DNA of 64,000 nucleotides from Camillea tinctor. Taxonomy: Eukaryota > Ascomycota > Sordariomycetes > Xylariales > Xylariaceae. The notes beneath the pieces were generated by a model. The model did not search any database. It was not told where the DNA came from and saw only the letters and a list, made by a program, of their open reading frames with translations. Shown here piece by piece: positions 38,887 to 49,512 of this stretch. A program made the position numbers and the translations under genes. Where the stretch lies: NCBI GenBank assembly GCA_022578605.1, contig MU394106.1, forward strand, positions 66,310-130,309, written 5' to 3'. Each line of letters begins with the position of its first letter. Within the stretch, counting starts at the first letter, position 1.

Positions 38887-39772
38887 TGTGGGTAGTTTGT
38901 TATTAATTTAATACTCGATGGGAATAATATGTCGTTCGTCTTTTGTGGTCCTTGGAGGGGATTGGCGAAATGTTTTTGGGTTGGGTTTGTGGTGGTTGTA
39001 GAGAGAAGAATAAGAATAAGAAAAATAAAAAGAAATAAAAAGAGAAAGAAAGGCGTGGATGGACAATGGATAAATCAATAAAGTTGTCACCGTCAGCCTT
39101 GCACCTAAAAAAATATTCCATTGATAAAGTTCTAGGTCGTGCCAAGGCTAAAAACCACGCTAGTTATAGGTGGGTCTCTTTTTGAATCGAATGTATGGAT
39201 GTACTTAATGTAGTTATGCGTTTACTTTCATAGGTCCAAGCTCGAGAAGGTTTGCGAATATGATGATTGACGGAATAAGTTCGGTTTAACCCATACTTAG
39301 TAGGTACTAATACAAATACATTGTACACTACATCAATAGCTAAGTCAGATAGTGTAGGTAGTGTAACAGAGTGTAACATGTGTAAGGTTAGGTGTCTTTT
39401 TTGGCACAGACCACATGCTAAAAAAAAAAAATAGAATAATAATAGGCGAATTGGTGAAAAGGTTAATTGGAATTAGAATTAGAATTAGAATTTGAATGCG
39501 CTGAATTATTTTTTTATTTTTTTTTTTATTTTTTTTTTCTCTCTACTACTCTTTATTAAACCATCACCCAAACAACCTTGCAACTTTTGCATCCTTTCCT
39601 ATCCTTTTTAAACCCTAACTTAAGGACCCTGATATCTGGCCCTTTTATTCCTCCCCCTCGCCCCCCTTCACTCTTTTCAGGACATCATTAACTTGACTGT
39701 CTTGAGTTGGGTAGGACTCGATTCATTATCATTCGCCGATCCTCGTTACTCTGTCCACCTGTCCTGTTCATC
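38887..39772. promoter_or_regulatory. Divergent RPB5-BFR1 promoter region
   Basis: 886 bp between the two divergent starts. It contains T-rich tracts at 39507-39540 and a C/T-rich leader just before the BFR1 ATG, plus a GAATTA run near 39470-39493. No specific factor site can be named with confidence. Confidence 0.5.
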
Positions 39773-41433
39773 ATGGCTGATGTAGCTGCTCCTGCTGCTG
39801 CTCCCGCTGCCTCGGCGGCTTCGGCTCCCACTGAGAAGAAGCGACCTGAGAAGCCCGATGTCAACCTCTTCAATGAGCGTCTGGCTAAGGCTGAGAAGGA
39901 GTATCAAGAGTCCATGGCTAAATACGTAAGTCTGATATTTGCCCCCTATTGCCTGGTTCTGTGGCCACCACTTGCAGCTGTAGTCATAGCCATTGCTGTA
40001 ACTATAGCTGAAGCTGAAGCTGAAGCTAAAACTTACATCTAACCCCTCTCCAGAACGCTATCAAGGCCAAGGTCGACCTCGCTCTGCCCAACAGAAACAA
40101 GGACGCCCCATCCCCCACCCAGAAGCGCCGCCAGGAACTGATCGCCGAGGCCAATGAGATCCGAAACAAGCAGGGAGTCGGCAAGAATGCTCGCACCTCC
40201 AAGCTCGACCAGATCAAGCGCCTCGATGAACAACTCCGCTCCCGCATCGCCGAGCAGAAGAATGCCCGTGGAAAAGTGCTCTTCAAGAGTGTCGAGGATC
40301 TCGACCGCGAGATCGAACACCTCGACAAGCAGGTCAACAGCGGCATGATGAAGCTCGTCGACGAGAAGAAGGCTCTGACCGAGATATCGAACCTCCGAAA
40401 ACAACGAAAGAACTTTGCCCAATTCGACACCTCGCAGAAGTCCATCGATGAGCTCAGGGCCAAGATCAAGGAAATCAAGGACTCGATGGAAGACCCCGAA
40501 GCACGTGCCCTCAGCGACAAGTACAACAAGATCCAGGCCGAGATTGACAGCATCAAGGCTGAGCAGGATGAGGCCTTCAAGAACCTTAACTCCCTTCGAG
40601 ACGAGAGAACCAAGCTGCAAGCCGAGCAGCAAGAGAAGTTCCAGGCTGTGCGCAAGCTCAAGGACGACTACTACGGTGCCAAGAAGGCATACGCCGAGTA
40701 CGAGCGTGAGGCGCGCCAGAAAATTCGAGAACGCCAGAAGGCCGAGCGCGAACGCATTGAAAAGGAGAGGAAGAAGGAGCGCGCTCAGAAGTTGCTTGAG
40801 GAGGCCAGTGACCCCGCTTATCTGGAAGAGATCCGCAGAGCCAACAGCCTGCTCCATTTCTTCGACCCAGCCTCCACTTCTGCCGAGAAGGCTCCTCTGC
40901 TGGCTGAAAGTGGCCTGACCGCTCAGGCGTCCCGCAAGGTTGATGACGCCGGCATCAAGGGCACCAAGCTGGTGCGGAAAGAAGATCGCGAGGAAGATTA
41001 CCTCCCGGCCGTGAAGAAGGGCAAGAAAGGAAAGAAGGGCGCTGCCCCGGCTCCTACCGCCGAAAAGGGCTTCAACTGCCCTCCCTCCGTCATTGACGAC
41101 TGCGCGTTCCTAGGCGTTGAACCCCCCATGAGCGCTGCTGATGTGCCCGCTACCGTCGAAAAAGTTAAGGCTAAGCTAGATCACTGGAAGGCCGACCAGA
41201 AGGCCCAGACTGAGCGAGTAAGTTTGATAGCACAGATATCTCTGCTCCGTTAAAGAGTTACTGACAAGGCGCAGAATGTCGAGAAGGCCAAGAAGGAAAT
41301 TGAAAAGATTGAGACCGAGGAGGCGGCCGAAGCTAATGGCGCATCTAACGGCGTAAATGGCGACAAGGCCGAAGATAAGGTGGCCGAGGTGACATCGGAC
41401 TTGAAGGATGCATCTCTGGAAGAGAAGGAATAG
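39773..41433 (+). CDS. BFR1: Bfr1-family mRNP/ER-associated coiled-coil protein
   Basis: Three exons: 39773-39925, 40054-41217 and 41275-41433. The introns are 128 nt (GTAAGT...CCAG) and 57 nt (GTAAGT, TACTGAC branch site, GCAG). The product is 491 residues. After an Ala-rich start comes KRPEKPDVNLFNERLAKAEKEY, a family signature. A long coiled coil follows between about residues 90 and 300, rich in Lys, Glu and Arg (KKYNKIQAEID-type heptads, QKIRERQKAERERIEKERKKER). Further on are SLLHFFDP, the Lys-Gly stretch KKGKKGKKG near 420 and NCPPSVIDDCAFLGVEPP. In yeast Bfr1 associates with polysomes and mRNP complexes at the ER and affects ploidy and secretion. The TAG at 41431 is followed in frame by 60 further open codons (see findings), so the true C-terminus may lie further on. 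Confidence 0.93.
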
Positions 41434-41652
41434 GATTCCAGCAAGACCTCCGGGCCACCATTTGCAAAGAAATCAAATGAGCATGATGCACAGACCGTCG
41501 TCATCCCCGAACTCGATGACCCACAGAAGTCTTCCACGCTACCCGAACCCGAACATCAAGTTGCAAAACCTGGCCAGGTCCGAGAACGGATTGTGTCTGA
41601 ACCCGATGAGGCTTAGGAAGTAGTGGCCATGGATCTTGACACCTACGAGTAA
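41434..41652 (+). other. In-frame coding-like tail after the BFR1 stop
   Basis: Directly after the TAG at 41431-41433 the same frame stays open for 60 codons to a TAG at 41614-41616, then for 11 more to a TAA at 41650-41652. The conceptual peptide is rich in Glu, Asp, Lys, Pro and Ser, like the annotated C-terminus, and includes segments such as VVIPELDDPQKSS and, after the second TAG, VVAMDLDTYE. It may be a readthrough extension, a region reached by splicing, or a former coding end now cut by stop codons. Confidence 0.45.
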
Positions 41653-44600
41653 TATACATCCTGAAACCTCACCATCATCACCATCACCCCTATAAAACAT
41701 CGAGGCGTTTGTCCGTACCACTTACTATTTTGCCTCCATCTCCTTCACCCTGACATATATACTTATGTAACCTACCCTTTTAAGTAGCCCATAGGCCCTA
41801 GGTTGGTTGGGCTACGGCACCAGCAACCAGGGGGCGCATTAATACCTTAGGGGTAAATAGTGCGAAGAAAAAAAAGAGAAATTGAAATAGTCCAAGCATG
41901 TCCTTGTATGGGTGAGCAACAGGTCGTGTGCACAACTTCCTAAAAGCAGCTGCGCTTTGGAGGTCCCCCCCTTTTAGCTGCGTCAGCCACAATCCCTCCC
42001 AACCATGAACCCCTGAATTATCTAGGTTAGGTTGATATTTTCAAACTTGAGTAAGACGGCATCGTCCCGTCCCTTATAATTCCTCCCGTCAAACCCTGGA
42101 GATGAGCTAATAGAAAGATACCAATAGCGCTCATAGGAATCGAACCTACACTTACTATTAAACTCGCCAAGTCCTGGTAGCTTATCATTTTTTTCCCTCT
42201 CATCATTTGATTATTTTTTTTTCCTTACGTGATGCACGTGGCTAATGGGAACGACATGCCTAACTTGGGACAAGGGTGAGAGATAGAGATGGGATAGGAT
42301 ATAGGGATAAGTTAGGCATGTAGGTCATTTACGTATGCCTTCCTTCCCCCCAAAACCTTCTCTCTTCTTATCTCTGCGGCATTAGTTACCCCATATGCAT
42401 GTCATATGTCTACAGGCCCTACCAAATGTTCATGTAACATGTTTCCCTTTTTGCTTTTCTTTTATGTATGTGTGGGTTTTGTTTGGCTGCTAATGCATGT
42501 GTGTATGGTGTGTATGTATGCTGTTTAAGTACCACGGTAGGTAAATTTGTTAGTTTTATTTGAGGAGTTTCGGCTTCCTTTTTTTTTATTTGCGTATACT
42601 TTGCTTTTTAAAATTGGAAACGTGGAAAGAATGTGAAGGCGAAGGAGAAGGAGAAAATGAAAACGGACAAGTTAGATGAGAAATATACGTGACCCTATAT
42701 ATATATATACACTTACCTAGGTAGGTATATATAAAATGAGAGAGGAAAAGGGAAAAGAGACCTTCAATACACTCGCTAACTATTGACGACGACATTGACG
42801 ATGATGTATATCTGGCATGGGCACATGTAAGTCGACGTCGTTGGATATCCACCACTGCCGGATCATCCCATGGTCCTGATCTCTGCGCTGCATGTATGTA
42901 TGGAGTGCGGTAACCTAGTAGGTTAAGGTACTCTAGTCACTTGCCCGCTCCACCTCCACCTCCCCTCTCATCCCCATTCTTTGCCGCTATCGCTTATACA
43001 TGAATCCCTGGACATTTTGCCGTGGTGTCTCCGGCAGAGACAGTGTCGTCATGTGCTCCAATAGATTTCCAGAGAACACGAAACATAAAGGTCAGTCAGT
43101 AGGCGATGGATGGGGATGCGGGGGAGAGACGGGGGACACGAGGGAGTGGGGGCAGAGGTTCCATATTTGGGTATAATAAGCGTTACACATGGGGTACGTT
43201 GAAATGATAGGGATAAAGAGATAGAGAGGCGACGATGATGATAATGACGTTGGGTTTCGAACGGCCTTTTTGTTGGGCTTGGGGAAAGGGGGAGGGTAGA
43301 AGAAGAAGAAGGGAAGAAGAAAAGGAAAGAAACACCGATATCGGCTTTTACTTTCTACTGTTTAATAATCACATCTCCCACTCATATAGCAGAAGAAGGT
43401 GTAGAGAGAGAAAAAGAAAGGGCGGGGAGGAAAAAGGAAAGAGAAGAAAGAAACAACGTGATCTACTATGTATGTATGTATGTATTGGCTAGTTAATAGG
43501 AGAGCAGAGTCTAGAAAATGACTTTTGGAAATATTACGCCATACAATAGCCTCAGCTCATCTATTGCCGTTGCAGTATTAGTTGAGAGAGATAGGCGATA
43601 TGTAAGTGAGTGAGCATGGGTGGACTGGATGGATAGATGGATGTACCTACACCCGGGCTCTGATGAGGGAAAGGAGGGGAAGGGATAGAAAGTCGAGCGA
43701 GAAGAAGTGGGACTGGAGGCTGCAGGTTCATGTTATAATTCGCCATTTGGTTCAGATCTACTGACCTATTAGATAGAGCAGAAGGTGGAAATAGGTGTGT
43801 TGTAAGATATCAACCTGCTGCTGTCAGGAGGGGGCCGAGTCGTATGCCTTGGTGATGAAATATCCCTTTTTTAATCTGCTTGGTCATTTCCTCCCATCTT
43901 TCTTTTCCTTCACACGAAAAAAAAAAAGCAGTCTAAGACCGAGTTTTGACACGTGAGAGAAAGAGAAAGGGGACGAGGAAAAGGAAACACAAGATGAGAT
44001 ACGGGAGGAGAATGCGTAGTATGATCATGAGAAGCAAAACGCATATCGCGGCTATTGATGTCGTAATTCATTTACTCCTTGAGCATCGTGGTTGATTTAT
44101 GTATCAGGAGATAGATCTCATCACCATGCTCGCATTTGGTGTACTTATGAAAACAATCTAGTATGATTGGTTATTTACGATATGTCTAATCGATGTTTGA
44201 ATCCTAATCTATATATTTGTTCCTTTCTCATTCATACCCTTCTCCTTCACCTTCCATCTCCATGTGCTTGGGTATATTTAAACCAAAATCACGGAAGCAT
44301 CGATAACGAGATTTCCTCAATACGGGGCAGCCAATCTCGGGTACAGACAGCTAGTTATCTACCAACCAGCCTATCTACCTATTCACCAACTGCAAGCAGG
44401 CGTAGGACGGCCGGGGAGGCCGTTATTAGCTACCCGTTTCCCGTATGTCAGATAAACAGTCGAGCTCGAATGAGAACCTTGCGGGGGTGACCGGTGGGCA
44501 GTACAAAGGAAGGGGGCTGGGAAGGACGCGTCCTAATCACCAGTCCCGTCCATGCCTGGAGTCTAGACTACGTGTTCGTCATTTTGCGGCTCTCCCGGGG

Positions 44601-45720
44601 AGCGCGTGAGTTATACGCCACGTGCATGGCGCAACATCTCGTTGGAGTAGGCAGAGCTGGCACCCGAGTGGGCGGCAGCTTTGAACTGCACAGAATGCAG
44701 ATAGATGGTTAGGTACGTCGGGGGGAAGACCATAACGGCATCCAAGCCCACGAGTCAGTTGCTCGAGACTCTTCCCTGAACCGCAGTCACATGACATGTA
44801 TAATAGGTAGCTGTCACGTCGACAAGGATACTTATGCATATCTCACGAAAACGCATATAACTTGTTTTATTGGTGTTATAGTACTTGGGCGGAATTCTTC
44901 GGTACCCAAATAAAGCTTTTGGATATCGAAATCTTGAGTAGATCCCTACGTGAAGTGCCTGAGCAGACAGGGGGAAAGCCCAATCTCGTGGAACTTAGCC
45001 CGTGGATGCATAAATGGATTGGTTGATAATAGCTGAGTTGGTTGAAAGGCGGGTAGATAGTTTGATAGACAGGTAAAACGCTCCCAAGCTCCCAAATTCG
45101 CCCACTCATGTCCATCTCAAAAGCACTCATCCGTTGTCTTGCGACAACTCCAAAACGCCAATGAAGCCCTGTAGTAACAGACCAAATATCGAGCCGGGAG
45201 TTGTTGACCCGAAATCCCGGGCAGTAGAAGGAGAGAGGAACATCAGAGATCCATCCATAACTAGACATGACAAAAGAAATGGGGGTCAATGTAAAAATAA
45301 ATAAATAAAATGTTAAAATGATGCCATAAGTGGTTGAGTGCCGCCGCTATGCAGAATTGTAAATCTGGGCTGGTATCTCCTCCTCTTTCATACATGCAAC
45401 AAATATCTTTGAATCATGTGCGTGGTTCATATCCTCGTGAAAAATAAATTTCGTTATTCTCCTTTTGATTGTGCTCCTTTCGGAGTTAGATTTTATGGGG
45501 TTATAAGTAACGTCGAGTGATTGATTTCACTTTTGGTCTGTCTTTTTATGTGATAATTTATTGGGTGTTTTTTTTTTCTTTCGTATTAGATGCTTGATGC
45601 ATCATAATATAGACCAGGTTTGAAATCCCTGGCTATATGGCGTGAAGGTAAAGTAGTATAGGGCCCCAGTCGCAGCCTTAGGGGGGAAGGACATTAACCT
45701 CACTCTCACGACTGTGTCGG
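41653..45720. other. Intergenic region
   Basis: No gene supported over 4 kb. Visible items are a (TA)n at 42695-42709, A/G-rich tracts at 43270-43450, a TATG microsatellite at 43467-43484 and a lone tRNA-B-box-like motif near 42135-42146 that does not fold into a tRNA. A cis-acting role cannot be read from it. Confidence 0.5.
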
Positions 45721-46544
45721 TTAATAACCGCCGCCGCCACCACCATAATAACTTGGTGGAGGAGCGGTAGGAGGACGGAAGCTATGCCGCCTTGAGGGTG
45801 CTTGCTGTGTGGGTGCAAGTGGGTTTCCCATGACTGGTGCAGGTGTTCTTCGCTCGAGGGGTGGCGGCGGCGTTCTCCTAGCTAGAGGGTTTCGTTCCCG
45901 GTCGTAATGACTCTCGGGGGCAACGGTCGAACTCCGTCTGCTGGCCTTCCGTGATCCACTCAATGCACTCAGCGGGGGATCCTTGACGGCCGGCTCATCA
46001 TCGGGGGGTAGTGTCAATTCGACCAAGCTGTAAAAGTACTCCAACACTTCGGGATACCGCTGAACGCTCGACTGCCAATCCTCATCGATTCCTCGCTTGA
46101 GAGTGGCTTGGGCGGCGTTGATCTCGTTCGGATGCGGGGGTGCATGAAAGTAATGATAAGCGTGAGCGGTCAATCGCTCTAGATGTGAAGTATGTGCAGC
46201 CTTTCGCCGCTCTGCGAGTAATCTAAAGTACTCTAAGATGTAGTCTTGAGCATGTGCTCGGACCCAGGAACTGTGAGAAAGCAACATTAACACACACAAC
46301 CAAGCCAGCTAAGAAGGCCGAGGGAAAACCAATGTTCCCGGAGCCAAGACTACAAAAGACGGGGATTCTCGTACCGTATGTCATTGTAAACTGATTGCAT
46401 CATACGGGACTCTGCCTGGCGGACAGCAACCTCGAGGCCTTTAGCCTCGCAATCGCAGCCGGCGGCGGCGGGTGCATGGCAGATGGCACAGTCAGGGTCC
46501 ATTCTGATGACGGACTTGCGTGATTTCTCCTTGTTGTTATACAT
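45721..46544 (-). CDS. Conserved fungal protein of unknown function
   Basis: Two exons, 46544-46375 and 46270-45721, joined across a 104-nt intron (GTACGA donor, TTAATG region, TCACAG acceptor); 239 residues. The start MYNNKEKSRKSVIRMDPDC is chosen because this opening is characteristic of the fungal family as I remember it; the frame is also open upstream. Near residues 19-31 a Cys pattern (C-x-x-C ... C-x-C) could bind a metal. The centre is helical and conserved-looking: the WVRAHAQDYILEYFRLLAERRK region, then HPNEINAAQATLKRGIDEDW and RYPEVLEYFYSLVELTLP. The last 80 residues are Pro/Arg/Ser-rich, contain ERRTPAP and end in a Gly run. No enzyme domain is recognised. Function unknown. Confidence 0.8.
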
Positions 46545-48172
46545 TTTAGCGGCGAGAAGCCGGAGGCGGCGGTAATGGGAGCCGGAGTATAGAGGCGGTG
46601 TACATAGGTAGCGAGGAGGAAAGAGAAGGATGAGGAGGAGGTATGGTACAACGTAATTCACAGAGCGACCCGGAAGGGTCCATCACAAGAAAAAGAATAG
46701 GAGGAGAGGGGTACAGATGAAGTAAAAAAAGAGACTGACCTGTATTATGAGAAAGAAGCAAGTGACGAAGGACGAAGAAGCAACAACGCAGACGCAGCAG
46801 GTGGATGAATCAAGCAACGAACGGGCGTGGATGTAAGAGAGAGGGGGGGGGGGGGGGAGAAATTGGACAACAGGTGTTCAGCCAGTGGCTAACTTAGACT
46901 GGCCTGGCATGCAGGAAATGGGCAGAAACTTTTGACCGCCCTCTTTGATTTTATTTGCGTGCGGCGAAAAAGTGTTGAAGGTAGCAAATGGGGAAAGGCA
47001 GAGAAGAAAGTGGGAGGTTAGCGAGCCGATATGATCGGTGGCATGGGAGAAGAGAGAGAGGCGGCGCAAGAGAGAGTGAGAGGGAGATAGCGCTCGTATG
47101 GGAGTGTGGGGTTAATGCGAGGGAGGGAGTGTATGTACTGTACTGTATGTATGTACGTCTGTAGGTACGTACATAGACAGAATAGATACAGACACAGGAT
47201 ACGGATACACACGATACACACGATACACACACACACACTAACGCTAACGCCGAATTGTATGGAGAGAAGAAAGTAAGAAAGCGTATGTAGTATGTATGTA
47301 GTATGTATGTATGTACGTATGTATGTGTGTGAGAGAGAGAAGCGCGAGATGAACTGTCAAGTCTCAAGTCAGCCCAGAGACCAAAAAAAATTAAAAAGGA
47401 AGAAAGTCGTGCAGCGATCCAGTTCCACTAGAGACCAATTGACGAGAGGACGGGACGACGGAATGGTTGCAAGTGCGACTGCCCAGCGAAGCCCAAAGCA
47501 AAGCAGATTAGCTCCAGGCCGAAGAGGAGCGAAAAGCACGACCACGTTCGGCCACTGCACAGAAAATTTGAATGTCGTGGCTCGAATAAGCGGGCGGATT
47601 AACTACCTAGTAGTATGCAGTCTTGCATGAGAGAGTAACCCAATCGAGTATATTTGCTGATCCGCCTGACTGTTGCCGCGCGAACCAAAAAAGCCAAATC
47701 ATTATATAGGAAGAGAGATAAAAGAAAAAAGAAAAAAGGAAGTTCAAGAAGAATGGAGAATGGGATTTAATATGTAGGTGTATATATGTGTATGTATTAG
47801 GTATGTAAATGTATGTATGTACGTACGTATTATATGCCGCTATGCAAGTTTAAAAAATATTGGTAGACAAATAGGTAGAAAAGGATTAGTTATGTATGGA
47901 TGTCATATGAATTGATGCAGTATGTAAGCAAGTGTTCACTAAAAATGAAGAATTCAAGAGAGGATTTGTTGATGTTGTATGGAAATGTATGGGATTGTCG
48001 GATTAGAAGATGAGAGGATGAGAGGGGAAGAAAGGCAAAGAAAAAAGAAAAGTGGGAGGAGTTCAAGTGGTGGAAGCTTGGACAGGTTCGAAACCAAAAT
48101 CATTTGCTTCAAACAGAAAGAAGAAATAATAAGGTTTTAACTAAGGTTAGGTTAGGTACATATGTACATATA

Positions 48173-48194
48173 TACATACATACATACATACATA
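48173..48194. repeat. (CATA)n microsatellite
   Basis: Five to six tandem CATA units. Confidence 0.9.
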
Positions 48195-49103
48195 ACCTAC
48201 TGGCTACTAGTACTACATAAATCCAGTTCATTCATATGATTAGTAGTAGGTAGTACAATTAGATATGGATGTATCTTAATAGAATATATTAATAATAAGA
48301 GAAAGAACGAGCAAGTCGAGGAGGTGGTGAGAGAGGAAAGAGGAGAAAGGAGAGAGAAAAAGAGCAAGAGAAGCCTCCCATGTCGTACAATGCAACTGAG
48401 GTATGTACAACCAACAACTACCTATACATTTCGAGATTGGAGGTAAGTAGATTAGGTAGATTAGGCTATATAGGTACCTACCTAAGGTTAGGTCCTTTTT
48501 ATTTTCTTTCTTTCTTTCTTTTTCCTCCTTCTTCTGAACTGTATTTTCCCCATCCCAAATCAGGCAACACAAGATATCTCATCCCATTTTTGCCATTTTA
48601 TTCCATCCCATCTGACTTCTTGTACAACAGGTAACTACATATATAAGTGAATCGATAGGTTAGATTAACTATCGAAAAGTAGCTTACATACTACCTACCT
48701 ATGCGTATGTAGTTGTAGATTACAAACTCCCCCCTTTCGCCCCTCCTCTCCCCTCTCTTTATGCGCTATGATTAAGAGACGATACTGGGGTAACTCCCCT
48801 ACTACTACGTAATTGCTGCACACCGCTCTTGCTACCTACGTACGCTATAGCTTATGTGCTCACATTACAGCGCGGCTAGCGGCTCAGACCCTGGAACTTG
48901 AGACAATAGACGCCAATTGGTTCCAGATAAATCTCAGCTAATCATTCGGTCCTGTATGTACAACTATATATCCAACCGCAGTCCTGGTCTAAGTTATCAA
49001 CACTGTCCAACCTTTTGCATTGTTGGGTTGGTAGCGTGAGAGACGATGTCATTGCAAAGCATTGTTTGTGGGGGAGGAGGGGTAAGTAAGCAGAGGAGGA
49101 GTC

Positions 49104-49158
49104 CATGTCCCCATGTCCCATGTCCCATGCCCCGTGTCCCGTGTCCCGTGTCCCCATG
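49104..49158. repeat. 7-bp minisatellite (ATGTCCC/GTGTCCC)
   Basis: About seven units of ATGTCCC, ATGCCCC and GTGTCCC in tandem, with an extra C between some units. It lies 360 bp upstream of MTG2. Confidence 0.85.
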
Positions 49159-49512
49159 TTTGAGGTTAGGTTACTGCAGCAGCAGCAAGCGGGTACAGAT
49201 AGCTCACTAGGTTCGCTAGGTCGATATACCGGTACGCGGTGCGAACTCCGGCTACCTGCCGAGCGCTAGACCTCTAACGGACTAGTCCCACTTACCAGAT
49301 CTAGCAAAGCATGTTCTTATCTTATCGCTCCGAAAATTTACCTAGGTATGGTTTGCTTCAATGGTTGTTCACTTGATCGCAATCGCATACTACCGTTATC
49401 CTATTATCCTATTATCCCGGTATTTCTCAAATTTATGGTGAATTAAAAGAGGTGGTGAAGGTGAAATTTGGATAGGAAAAGGGGAGAAGATGATCTTCAT
49501 CGATCACTCAAA

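Larger units (their letters stand above)
46545..49512. other. Intergenic region with many microsatellites
   Basis: No gene supported over 3 kb. It holds a G15 run at 46843-46857, a (CA)n at 47225-47238, TATG/TACG repeats at 47283-47333 and 47808-47830, (CATA)n at 48173-48194 and a 7-bp minisatellite at 49104-49158. The final part is the MTG2 promoter, with a TACCTAGGTA palindrome at 49339-49348. Confidence 0.55.

Noticed and set aside
40026..40857. Long antisense frames opposite BFR1 (211 and 272 codons)
   Set aside because: Leu/Ser-rich mirror of the coiled-coil gene; no independent evidence.
42121..42190. Possible tRNA on the minus strand (GGTTCGATTCC box with a 5-bp T stem)
   Set aside because: The 7-nt acceptor partner, D arm and anticodon arm do not fold; only the T-arm-like part is present. 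It may be chance or a tRNA fragment.
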